From NCBI GenBank assembly GCA_947589525.1, contig CANQAW010000087.1, positions 1-7,164 of the forward strand: DNA of 7,164 nucleotides, written 5' to 3'. Shown here in pieces: positions 1-6,806 of the stretch. The stretch comes from Candidatus Gastranaerophilales bacterium (lineage in GTDB: Bacteria > Cyanobacteriota > Vampirovibrionia > Gastranaerophilales > Gastranaerophilaceae). Below the pieces are notes generated by a model. The model made no database searches. It was not told the origin of the DNA and saw only the letters and a program-made list of their open reading frames with translations. Each line of letters opens with the position of its first letter. Within the stretch, counting starts at the first letter, position 1. A program made the translations under genes and the position numbers.

Positions 1-710
1 AAAAAACAATTATTAAATCTAAAAAAATTAAAGATATAAAAGGTAACAGTGTAAACAGTTTACAATTCCTGAGCGAAGTTGAAAAATTAAACCCCGATTT
101 ATTAATAGTGGGTTCTTGGGCGGAAAGGTTTAAAGGAGAAATTTTATCACGCTTCCCCTGCGTAAATTTTCATCCTGCGTTATTGCCCAAAAACAGAGGT
201 GCAAATCCTTATTTTTGGTCTATATATAATAACCAAAAAGTAACGGGACTTACCATTCATTTCATGGATGAAAAATTTGACACGGGTGATATTATTTTGC
301 AGGAAGCAATTACCATAGATGAAACAGAAACGGGTTTTAGCTTAAAAGAAAAAACAACACGTCTTGCTAAAGTTATGGTTCAAGAATTTTTGGATTTGTA
401 CGAAAAAGGACAAATTCAGCCGATTGTGCAGGATGAAAAATATGCAACAAGAGAATATCAATTAACTTTTCGGGAAATGATAATTGACCTGAATAAATCA
501 AAAAGCGATGTTTTTCGCCATTTTCGGGCGTTATATCCATGGGCAGACCCGTATATAAGAGCGCCCCGAGGTTATTATAAAGTTAATAAGTATGAATTTT
601 TAGATTTAACGGATGAACATAAAAATAAAAAAAATTATGAAATAATTGAAAAAACAAATGATTTTGTTATTTTAAAAGGTTCGGATTTTTTAATTAAAAT
701 TTATAAATAA
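1..710 (+). CDS. formyltransferase family protein (Fmt/ArnA/sugar N-formyltransferase fold), 5' end missing
   Basis: The frame is open from the left edge (first whole codon at 3), giving 235 residues, so a GTG at 108 is internal and not the start. The formyl-transferase catalytic core is visible: Asn and His in VNFHPALLPKNRG (about 165-203) and Asp in FDTGD (about 276-290). The His-to-Asp spacing of 36 residues equals that of E. coli Fmt (His110, Asp146), which suggests that only about 50-55 N-terminal residues lie outside the window. Such enzymes transfer a formyl group from 10-formyltetrahydrofolate to an amine in the cytoplasm. The C-terminus carries the Fmt-like RALYPWADPYI stretch and a short beta-rich tail. 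The RGANPYFWSIY sequence, unlike RGAAPI of true methionyl-tRNA formyltransferases, and the lpt genes downstream favour an amino-sugar or other small-molecule substrate. Divergent Fmt remains possible. The family is secure; the substrate is unknown. Confidence 0.85.
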   Translation, partial: KTIIKSKKIKDIKGNSVNSLQFLSEVEKLNPDLLIVGSWAERFKGEILSRFPCVNFHPALLPKNRGANPYFWSIYNNQKVTGLTIHFMDEKFDTGDIILQEAITIDETETGFSLKEKTTRLAKVMVQEFLDLYEKGQIQPIVQDEKYATREYQLTFREMIIDLNKSKSDVFRHFRALYPWADPYIRAPRGYYKVNKYEFLDLTDEHKNKKNYEIIEKTNDFVILKGSDFLIKIYK

Positions 711-762
711 TTTGTGAAAAAGATTGAATTTTATAATATAATTATCAAAAAGAGAGATTGAA
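711..762 (+). promoter_or_regulatory. possible promoter and Shine-Dalgarno site for the lptB operon
   Basis: This 52-base gap holds a perfect TATAAT at 732-737. The only -35-like sequences are weak and closely spaced (TTTGTG at 711-716 or TTGTGA at 712-717, 14-15 bases away). Transcription starting about seven bases after the TATAAT would give a leader of roughly 19 bases. A Shine-Dalgarno-like AGAGAG lies at 751-756, six bases before the lptB ATG. In DNA this AT-rich a TATAAT can occur by chance, so read-through from the formyltransferase gene is equally possible. Confidence 0.35.
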
Positions 763-1503
763 ATGAGAATTGTTGCGCAAAATCTTGTAAAAATATACGG
801 TGACCGCTCTGTTGTAAACGACATTTCTTTTGACGTTAACAAAGGGGAAGTGGTCGGGCTTTTAGGGCCGAACGGTGCCGGAAAAACCACAACATTTTAT
901 ATGGTTGTGGGACTTGTTCGGGCAAACAAGGGAAGAGTTTTAATCGAAAATGACGACAAAACAACAATAGATATAACAACTTTTCCGATGAACGAAAGAG
1001 CAAAATTAGGCATAGGATATCTTCCTCAAGAAACCTCAATTTTCAGGAAATTAAACGTTGAAGATAATTTGAAGCTTGTGCTTGAAATGAATGATAAGTT
1101 AAACAAAGAAGAAAAAAGCGAACTTTTGGAGAGTCTGCTTATAGAATTCGGTATTGAGAAATTAAGATTATCACCTTCCGTAGCGCTATCGGGGGGTGAG
1201 AGAAGAAGAGTTGAAATTGCCCGTGCGCTTGCTGCGACACCTTCATTTATTTTGCTTGATGAACCTTTTACGGGAATTGACCCCATTGCCATAGGCGAAA
1301 TTAAGGAAAATATTTATAAACTTGCAAAAGAAAAAAATATAGGAATTTTAATAACCGACCATAACCCCAAAGCAACGCTGTCCATAACGGACAGAGCAAA
1401 TGTTATTTTTGACGGCAAAATTAAAATTTCCGGTAAAAGTAAAGATGTGGCGCATGATCCTGTTGCAAAAGAATTTTATTTAGGAAAAGATTTCGTACTG
1501 TAA
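763..1503 (+). CDS. lptB: LPS export ABC transporter ATP-binding protein LptB
   Basis: Cytoplasmic ATPase that powers extraction of lipopolysaccharide from the inner membrane and its passage along the Lpt bridge. The 246 residues match the usual LptB length. ABC motifs in order: Walker A GPNGAGKTT (35-43), Q-loop GYLPQETSIF (Gln89), signature LSGGERRRVEIARALA (142-157), Walker B FILLDEPFTGIDP (162-174, with Asp166 and Glu167), and H-loop His200 in ITDHNPKATL. GYLPQE-SIFRKL, the ERRR extension of the signature and the C-terminal FYLGKDFVL are LptB hallmarks that separate it from LivF/LivG-type amino-acid ATPases. The ATG has an AGAGAG ribosome site. Its TAA shares one base with the ATG of the next gene, an LptF/G permease, as expected for a transporter operon. 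No key residue is missing. Confidence 0.96.
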   Translation: MRIVAQNLVKIYGDRSVVNDISFDVNKGEVVGLLGPNGAGKTTTFYMVVGLVRANKGRVLIENDDKTTIDITTFPMNERAKLGIGYLPQETSIFRKLNVEDNLKLVLEMNDKLNKEEKSELLESLLIEFGIEKLRLSPSVALSGGERRRVEIARALAATPSFILLDEPFTGIDPIAIGEIKENIYKLAKEKNIGILITDHNPKATLSITDRANVIFDGKIKISGKSKDVAHDPVAKEFYLGKDFVL

Positions 1504-2630
1504 TGGAGTTTGTTCAAAAAATTAAAAATTTTAAGTTACCTTTGCTTGACAGATTTATTTTATCGCAAGCAGTCGGCGCAACCGTAGTTTGCTTGATTTT
1601 ATTTATTATTGTTTGGATAGCGCCCGAAACTCTTTTTAAGATTGTTAAAAAAATTCTAACGGACAGAATAACCGCTTCAATGGGGATAAAACTTTTAATT
1701 CTTGAAATACCGAAAGTGCTTGCAAAGGCAATTCCCGTCGGGATTTTATTAGGTTCATTATTCACTTTTGACAGATTATCCAAAAATTCGGAGTTGTCGA
1801 TTTTAAGAGGGATAGGGATATCTTTTAATCGTATAATGCTTTCGGTCGTTTGTTTTTCTTTCTTTTTAACAATATTTTGTTATGTGGTAAATGATAAGCT
1901 TGTTCCTTTTGCTTCTCAAAAACTGGGAGAATCAAAAGGCGGAGGAAGCCATTTTGTCTATATTGTTGAAAATCCCGATAAAACCCCGAAACAAAACATA
2001 ATTGTTTCAAATTTTTCGCCTGATAAAATATTTGATATTACCGTTCTAAATTTTTCAAAAAAGAAATATGATGATGCGATAACATTCGAAAGCATTGTTT
2101 TTTCTCCTAGTGCGACACTTGAAAAAAACGCTTGGCTGTTGGAAAATGCTTTAATTTATACAATAGATGACAACGGCATATATACAAACATTGAAAAAAA
2201 GGATTTCTATCCGATTTTACAAGAGCAAAATCAGGCTCAGGACGTGTTTGATTTGATGCTAAATACTACAAGAAAAGAAAGAGTTTTTACAAATAAACAA
2301 ATTTTTGCTTATTCAAAACTTCTGAAAAAAGCTAATTTTTCAGACGAATACAGATATTTTAAAGCAAAATTATACCAAAGATATCTTCATCCCATAACTT
2401 GTGTTTTATTTGCAATTTTAGGATGTTTATTGGGTTTTGCGCCTGTGCGTTCGCAAAGACTTATCGGTTATACGATAGCTGTCGGGATAATATTCGCTTA
2501 TTATATAACCCTGCCTTTCTTTGACCTCTTGGCGCAAAAAGCCGTTCTTCCGCCTTTTATAGCGGCATTTTTCCCGATTTTATCATTCATAATTTTAATA
2601 TTCATTATTAGGAAAGCGAAGGATATATGA
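1503..2630 (+). CDS. LptF/LptG family (YjgP/YjgQ) LPS export permease
   Basis: Inner-membrane permease partner of LptB. The 375 residues have the family layout: three N-terminal membrane segments (about 23-43, 62-88, 109-131), a soluble periplasmic beta-jellyroll domain (about 135-285) and three C-terminal segments (about 296-315, 320-340, 349-369). Family motifs are SELSILRGIGIS (96-107), the coupling-helix region contacting LptB, and YQRYLHPITC (291-300) before segment four. The start codon overlaps the lptB stop (TAATG). The nearest AGGA is 17 bases upstream, too far for normal initiation, so translation is probably coupled to lptB. Only one such gene is present here, so it may form a homodimer as proposed for the single LptFG of cyanobacteria, or a second gene may lie elsewhere. 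I therefore do not assign lptF or lptG individually. Confidence 0.92.
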   Translation: MEFVQKIKNFKLPLLDRFILSQAVGATVVCLILFIIVWIAPETLFKIVKKILTDRITASMGIKLLILEIPKVLAKAIPVGILLGSLFTFDRLSKNSELSILRGIGISFNRIMLSVVCFSFFLTIFCYVVNDKLVPFASQKLGESKGGGSHFVYIVENPDKTPKQNIIVSNFSPDKIFDITVLNFSKKKYDDAITFESIVFSPSATLEKNAWLLENALIYTIDDNGIYTNIEKKDFYPILQEQNQAQDVFDLMLNTTRKERVFTNKQIFAYSKLLKKANFSDEYRYFKAKLYQRYLHPITCVLFAILGCLLGFAPVRSQRLIGYTIAVGIIFAYYITLPFFDLLAQKAVLPPFIAAFFPILSFIILIFIIRKAKDI

Positions 2631-3430
2631 TAAAAAAAATTTTATCTCTTACAATTGTTTTTATTTTTTGTGCAATGCCTGTTTTGGCAAAAGATAAAAT
2701 AGAAATGATAAATGATGATATAGGGGTTTATATTTTTAAAATAAATGCAAAAAAATATGCGCATAAAATCAAGCCCTATATCGTTCAAAATGTTGAAACA
2801 CCCAAAAAAGTCTATAACGATAACTGTTTTGACCTTGTTGTAAACGGCGGGTTTTTTGATGTGAAAAATTCAAAATCCGTTTCTTTTGTAACAATAGATG
2901 GTGTCTTAGTCGGAGATACAAATGAACACAGCGAGCTTATTGAAAGTTTAAAAAAACAAAACAGACTTGATAAGGTTTTATCAAGAGGCGAATTAAGAAT
3001 TTTAGAAAATAAAAGAGGAAAAATAAAATTTGATATAACACGCCACACCACCCCCGTTAAAAAAGGATATCACATAAAGCATGCTCTTCAGGCAGGCCCG
3101 ATATTATTGCCCGATATGGATTTGACAGGCGAAGGCTTTGTCCAAAAAGAGGACGATATTGTTACATTTCAGGCGGTTGATATTCTGAAAAGGAGAGAAA
3201 GAACCATAGTGGCGCTTAAAGGTAAGTATTTATATATTATACTTTTTACTAAAGATTATCAGGTTGACGCAAATGAAGCAAGAGATTATATTAAAGACAA
3301 ATTGAAGGCAAAAAAAGCACTTGCGCTGGATGGCGGGCTTTCTACGGCTTTAAATTATAAAAATATTTCAATAAGCTCTATGGGCAGATATCAAAGAAAA
3401 GTTAAATCTTTTTTGATTATAGAAAAATAG
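2627..3430 (+). CDS. exported phosphodiester glycosidase family protein (NAGPA domain)
   Basis: A 267-residue protein with a signal peptide: Lys-rich start, hydrophobic core and a VLA-K cleavage site after about residue 21, placing it in the periplasm or beyond. The rest matches the NAGPA (phosphodiester glycosidase) domain, with conserved blocks NGGFFD (73-78), ALQAGPILL (153-161), RRERTIVAL (189-197) and ALDGGLSTAL (233-242). Characterised relatives remove N-acetylglucosamine from phosphodiester-linked sugar, and bacterial members are linked to exopolysaccharide or cell-wall glycans. The substrate here is unknown. The third Gly of the common LDGGGS block is Leu, a modest variation. The ATG overlaps the permease stop by four bases (ATGA), with GAAGGA at 2618-2623 as a close ribosome site. 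Coupling to the lpt genes suggests a role on envelope glycans or LPS, by context only. Confidence 0.85.
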   Translation: MIKKILSLTIVFIFCAMPVLAKDKIEMINDDIGVYIFKINAKKYAHKIKPYIVQNVETPKKVYNDNCFDLVVNGGFFDVKNSKSVSFVTIDGVLVGDTNEHSELIESLKKQNRLDKVLSRGELRILENKRGKIKFDITRHTTPVKKGYHIKHALQAGPILLPDMDLTGEGFVQKEDDIVTFQAVDILKRRERTIVALKGKYLYIILFTKDYQVDANEARDYIKDKLKAKKALALDGGLSTALNYKNISISSMGRYQRKVKSFLIIEK

Positions 3431-3442
3431 ACAGGAGATAAA

Positions 3443-3868
3443 ATGAATAAAAAAATATTATTATCTGTGGTTATATCTGTATTGATATTATGTTTTGTGC
3501 TTTGCGGAATTTATTTTTCTCCCGTTTATAAGAATTGGAAAGAGGATAAAATTGCGCTTGAGGTTAAAAGATTAAATAATATTTTTCTTGAAAAAACTCT
3601 GGCGGAATATAATAACGATAAAACTCAAAAAGTTTCGGACATAGCAAAAAAAATAGCCGACGAGCTTAATGATAAAAGCGTAAATCCTTTTAACAAAAAC
3701 GAAAAGATGTATTCTTTCGATAAATCCTGTAAAGAAAAAACGGCAATTGAAGTTAACGAAAAAATGTCAATGATAACTCTCAGCACTTGTGACAAGAAAG
3801 AAGAAATATATTCAAGAATAGTTATTATTCCTCCCTCTTTTGTAAAATATTTTAAGAGTGACAATTAA
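3443..3868 (+). CDS. small membrane-anchored protein with a periplasmic two-cysteine domain, function unknown
   Basis: I do not recognise a family. The 141 residues begin with a short Lys-rich segment and one hydrophobic helix (about 5-26), so the protein is probably anchored in the inner membrane with the rest outside. Residues about 30-77 are charged and probably helical. The tail has an NPF turn (81-83), then Cys96 and Cys116, which could form a disulfide around a short beta region, and ends in a hydrophobic RIVIIPPSFV strand. This helix-then-small-domain outline resembles pilin-like proteins, but no GFTLIE-type prepilin cleavage motif is present. FVLC-G near residue 21 is a poor lipobox because Leu precedes Cys. 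AGGAG at 3433-3437 is a strong ribosome site, five bases before ATG. It is the last gene of the lptB operon. Confidence 0.75.
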   Translation: MNKKILLSVVISVLILCFVLCGIYFSPVYKNWKEDKIALEVKRLNNIFLEKTLAEYNNDKTQKVSDIAKKIADELNDKSVNPFNKNEKMYSFDKSCKEKTAIEVNEKMSMITLSTCDKKEEIYSRIVIIPPSFVKYFKSDN

Positions 3869-4896
3869 ACTATCTCAAGAATGATTTTTTGGTTTTCAAT
3901 GTCGAATTTTTTAATTTCAACTTCGACTTTGTCGTTTGTTTTTAATTCTTTTTGATTTTTTTCGTAATATTTTTGTATATCTTTGCTGTTGATTAAACCT
4001 TCAACATCCGGATAGATTTCTATAAAAACGCCAAAAGGCTTTATGGTTGTTACTCTTCCCGAGACGGTTGCTTTATCTTTGATAAATTCTTGCGCTTTAA
4101 TCCAAGGGTTTTCTTCCAGACTTTTTAAGCTTAGTGAAATTCTTTGTTTTTCTTTATCTATCCCTATAATTTCAACATTTATTTCCTGTCCCGCTTCCAA
4201 TACATCTTCGGGTTTATCAATCCATTTATAAGATATTTGAGATAAGGGCAATAATCCTTCAGTCCCGCCTATGTCAATGAAAGCTCCGAAATCAACAAGA
4301 CGTGATACTTTTCCTTTTACAACCATGTTGAGTTCAATTTTATCAAAAATTTCTTTTTTAACTTCTTCCAATGAGTCCAAATAGACTTTTTTATTTGAAA
4401 AAATAAAGTTTGTTTTGTCATCATCAAAGGATAAAATTTTAAGTTCAATTTCATCATTGATACTGTATTGAGCCAGTCTTATTTGACTTTGAGGAACAAA
4501 ACCTTTAATTCCCATAACATTAACAAGAATTCCGCCTTTTGTTATGTTTGTTATTTTTCCTTTTACCGTTTCGTTATTTTTATATTTTTCAATTAAAGCT
4601 TTTGAATTTTCAATTATGGCAATTTTTTTATGAGAAAGATAATAAGCATCCTCGTGTAAATCTTTGTACATTATAATAAAATCGTATTCTTCGCCGATTT
4701 TAAAAAGCTCTTTAAGTTCTTTTTCGTCAGAGTACAGAATTTCTTTAAACGGACAGACAGCGTTGGTTTTTCCTTTTATGTCGACTGTAATACAATCTTT
4801 TTCGTAGTTTAGTATTTTTCCTTTAACTATAGAGTTCTCTTTATGCGAAAAATCATATTGTGCCAATAAATTTGAATATTCTTCATCGCTTATCAT
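3865..4896 (-). CDS. S1 RNA-binding domain protein, ribosomal protein S1-like, four repeats
   Basis: A 343-residue protein with four S1 (OB-fold) repeats at about 21-91, 108-169, 190-259 and 274-343. Repeat 3 is canonical (GKVSRLVDFGAFIDIGG, then GLLPLSQIS and RISLSLKSLEENPW); repeat 4 is also good (GRVTTIKPFGVFIEI); repeats 1 and 2 are divergent. The N-terminus, LLAQYDF followed by IVKGKI and VDIKGKTNAVCPFKEI, resembles the cyanobacterial S1 pattern (LLxxYDY, VDIGxKTxAxxP), but cyanobacterial S1 usually has three repeats. S1 binds mRNA on the 30S subunit and helps initiation. This may be the organism's rpsA or a divergent paralogue. The ATG at 4896 has a good ribosome site, AGAAGGA (complement of 4904-4910), seven bases away. 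It is transcribed alone, divergent from the WYL operon. Confidence 0.88.
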   Translation of the reverse strand: MISDEEYSNLLAQYDFSHKENSIVKGKILNYEKDCITVDIKGKTNAVCPFKEILYSDEKELKELFKIGEEYDFIIMYKDLHEDAYYLSHKKIAIIENSKALIEKYKNNETVKGKITNITKGGILVNVMGIKGFVPQSQIRLAQYSINDEIELKILSFDDDKTNFIFSNKKVYLDSLEEVKKEIFDKIELNMVVKGKVSRLVDFGAFIDIGGTEGLLPLSQISYKWIDKPEDVLEAGQEINVEIIGIDKEKQRISLSLKSLEENPWIKAQEFIKDKATVSGRVTTIKPFGVFIEIYPDVEGLINSKDIQKYYEKNQKELKTNDKVEVEIKKFDIENQKIILEIV

Positions 4897-4970
4897 TGTA
4901 AAATCCTTCTGAAACCGTTAGTTATGTTTTATTATAACGAATTTTTCAAATAGTATAAGATATTATAAAG
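4897..4970 (-). promoter_or_regulatory. leader and candidate promoter of the S1-domain gene
   Basis: On the - strand a TATAAT (complement of 4931-4936) lies about 34 bases before the ATG and would give a leader near 28 bases carrying AGAAGGA. No convincing -35 sequence is seen at 16-18 bases. Another TATAAT on the same strand (complement of 4962-4967) is an alternative. The stretch is almost pure A/T, so chance matches are likely. Confidence 0.3.
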
Positions 4971-4982
4971 AAATTACTACAT

Positions 4983-5012
4983 TTGTATGAATATCTTTGT
5001 TTGTTTTATAAT
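4983..5012 (+). promoter_or_regulatory. promoter of the first WYL regulator, predicted to give a nearly leaderless mRNA
   Basis: A perfect TATAAT at 5007-5012 has a weak -35-like TTGTAT at 4983-4988, 18 bases upstream. Only 11 bases separate the -10 box from the ATG at 5024, so transcription would start about five bases before, or at, the start codon. No purine-rich Shine-Dalgarno sequence occurs before that ATG. The other regulator and the 4896 start in this window do have one. Confidence 0.45.
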
Positions 5013-5023
5013 AAATTTCAAGT

Positions 5024-5926
5024 ATGGAAAATTTGAAACAAACAAGCGCTTTTAAAATGGTATTACTTTTGAATTTTCTTGCAAGAGGAAAATATTCAAA
5101 AGAGGAGTTGATTGATGAATTTTCAAAATTCGCTATTAGTGTCAACAAAGCCAACATTACAAATTATATAAAGAAGATTATTTCCTGCAATTTTAATATT
5201 GAAGAATTCAGCGAAAAAAAAATTCGTAAATATTGTTTTCGGGAAAACAAGCCTGAACTTGATGTATCGGATGAAAATTTAAAAATTTTTTCAAAAGTTA
5301 AACAGTTAATTTTTTCGCAGGGAAGATACGATATAATTAAGTATTTTGTAGAAGTATTTTATAAACTTTCAATTTACGTTAAAGATGAGGATACAAGAAG
5401 AGAGTTCAGTGATTTTGACTATTTTTCAAAAGTTAACTGGGGGCTGATACGGGCGCTTGAATACCACTGCAAAACAAAAGATATTGTAATTTTGGATTAT
5501 CTGCTTCCCAAAGGCGGAAATAAACTTTTGTGGTTTCATTTGGACAAGATTGTTCTGGACAATTTATCCAAAAGATTATATTTATACGGTATGCTGGAAA
5601 ACGGTTATGATTTTTCAAAATTGCCCGTTGAGAGAATTTTTACAATTCAAAAGGTTTTAAAACGCTACGTACCTTTCGATTTTAAAACCGAGGTTATTGA
5701 ATATAAAATTTCAAAATCCGCATACGAAAATACCGTTTTGGAAAAAATTGAAACCGTGATTAAAAAAGATGAAAAAACCGTTACTATTCAAACTCCGGTT
5801 ATTAACGAGTTTCATCTTGTTCAAAAATTATTAAATTACTGTCCCGATTTGTATTACATTTCCGAAGGCAGAATTAAAGAGCTCGTAAAAGAAAAGCTTA
5901 AATTAATAAGAGGTATTTATGCTTAA
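5024..5926 (+). CDS. WYL domain-containing transcriptional regulator (first of a tandem pair)
   Basis: A 300-residue cytoplasmic protein with the three-part WYL regulator layout. Residues about 9-73 form a helix-turn-helix/winged-helix domain (LLNFLARGKYSKEELIDEF onward). Residues about 138-215 match the WYL ligand-sensing domain, with RLYLYG (184-189) in place of the WYL tripeptide and VERIFTIQKV as the following conserved strand. Residues about 222-298 match the C-terminal WCX extension (NEFHLVQKLLNYCPDLYYIS, then a final helix). WYL regulators bind DNA and respond to nucleic acid or nucleotide-like ligands; PafBC is the best-known example. An in-frame ATG at 5057 also lacks a ribosome site, and starting there would cut into the HTH region, so 5024 is preferred. 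The gene overlaps the next regulator by eight bases, suggesting the two act together. Its target genes cannot be read from the sequence. Confidence 0.85.
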   Translation: MENLKQTSAFKMVLLLNFLARGKYSKEELIDEFSKFAISVNKANITNYIKKIISCNFNIEEFSEKKIRKYCFRENKPELDVSDENLKIFSKVKQLIFSQGRYDIIKYFVEVFYKLSIYVKDEDTRREFSDFDYFSKVNWGLIRALEYHCKTKDIVILDYLLPKGGNKLLWFHLDKIVLDNLSKRLYLYGMLENGYDFSKLPVERIFTIQKVLKRYVPFDFKTEVIEYKISKSAYENTVLEKIETVIKKDEKTVTIQTPVINEFHLVQKLLNYCPDLYYISEGRIKELVKEKLKLIRGIYA

Positions 5927-6806
5927 GGACGAACCCGCAAATAAATCCTTTTTATTAATGGCGAATATGCTTTTAAAGAAGTTTTATTCTTTAAAAGAAA
6001 TTACCGAAATTTTGGATATAAAACCCGCAACGTTTTTTAAAAATCTTCAAATGCTAAAAAAAGCGGGTTTTAGGATAGAAAAAAACAAACAAAAATATAA
6101 AATAGAAGCATATATTAATGTGCTCAATCTTGCATCAAGAAATATCAGCATACTGGCATATATGATGACGCTTTCAAACAACATGCTTCCTAAAAATGCC
6201 GCAAAAGCAGTGTTTTCTTTTTGTAAAAAAATTTTTTATTTATCTTCCAAAGAAAACTATGAAACATTTCTTGAAAGATACAATCTGTTTAAAAGAATTT
6301 TATCCGAAGATAATCAAACCGATAAAATTGAATGTTTTCAAAAATATATAGACAAAAATGAAAATGTGCAGATTACTCTTAAGGATACGAGAGAATTTAT
6401 CTTAAAACCGATAAAGTATTGCTGGGGCGCGAATAATAAGACTATTTTTGTTTTTGAAGATATAAACAGCGAAGAAAGAATGGAATTTGGTGCGGATGAA
6501 ATTGTAAAAATGAAGGTTGAAAAAAATGCTTTTAAGTTTGATAAGTCTCGTGAAACCATTTTTGAATTATCGGGCAGACTTGCGGATGTCTATCTTTTAA
6601 AAGAGGAAGAAGTTTTATTGGAGTCCGGAAAAAGCAGGATATTGATTGCAAATTATTCTTCGGATAAGCAAAAGTTATTTAAACGGCTTTTAAAGTATGA
6701 TGTTTTGTGTAAAGTTAAGTTTCCCGCACAGGATAAAAATTCATTTTTGAAAATTATTGAAAAATCTCTTGATAATATTGATAAATTCCAAGATAATAAT
6801 AAGTAG
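5919..6806 (+). CDS. WYL-like transcriptional regulator (second of a tandem pair)
   Basis: A 295-residue protein with the same order of parts as its upstream neighbour but more diverged. Residues about 11-65 form a helix-turn-helix (YSLKEITEILDIKPATFFKN with a recognition-helix-like tail, then a wing). Residues about 137-200 resemble the WYL core (ILKPIKYCWG, then TIFVFED where WYL normally lies, then FGADEIVKMKV). Residues about 211-290 resemble WCX (ELSGRLADVYLLKEEEV, then FKRLLKYDVLCKVKFP and a final helix). The ATG lies inside the upstream gene, with AAGAGG at 5908-5913 as ribosome site five bases away, so the two proteins are probably made in linked amounts. This recalls the PafB/PafC heterodimer. 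The assignment rests on domain order and pattern rather than strong motifs, so it is less sure than for the first gene. Confidence 0.72.
   Translation: MLKDEPANKSFLLMANMLLKKFYSLKEITEILDIKPATFFKNLQMLKKAGFRIEKNKQKYKIEAYINVLNLASRNISILAYMMTLSNNMLPKNAAKAVFSFCKKIFYLSSKENYETFLERYNLFKRILSEDNQTDKIECFQKYIDKNENVQITLKDTREFILKPIKYCWGANNKTIFVFEDINSEERMEFGADEIVKMKVEKNAFKFDKSRETIFELSGRLADVYLLKEEEVLLESGKSRILIANYSSDKQKLFKRLLKYDVLCKVKFPAQDKNSFLKIIEKSLDNIDKFQDNNK

Noticed and set aside
108..110. GTG as the start codon of the formyltransferase
   Set aside because: The frame stays open to the left edge and the upstream residues (ending VEKLNPDLLIVGSWA) fit the formyltransferase fold just before the catalytic core, so the GTG is internal.
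836..1292. Minus-strand open frames inside lptB
   Set aside because: They lie opposite strongly conserved ABC-motif coding sequence, lack ribosome sites, and their translations show no recognisable protein character.
3443..3868. The small membrane protein as LptC or a lipoprotein
   Set aside because: It is shorter than LptC and its post-helix region looks helical rather than a beta-jellyroll. The residue before the candidate lipobox cysteine is Leu, not Gly, Ala or Ser.
4043..4231. Plus-strand open frame opposite the S1-domain gene
   Set aside because: It is antisense to the well-conserved third and fourth S1 repeats and has no ribosome site.
4921..4938. Inverted repeat GTTAT...ATAAC as a terminator or operator
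   Set aside because: A five-base A/T-rich stem with an eight-base loop is too weak for a terminator and not distinctive as an operator.
4954..4967. Quasi-palindrome TATAA-GATA-TTATA between the divergent genes, as a possible WYL operator
   Set aside because: The arms are only five A/T bases and the region is almost pure A/T, so the match is not distinguishable from chance.
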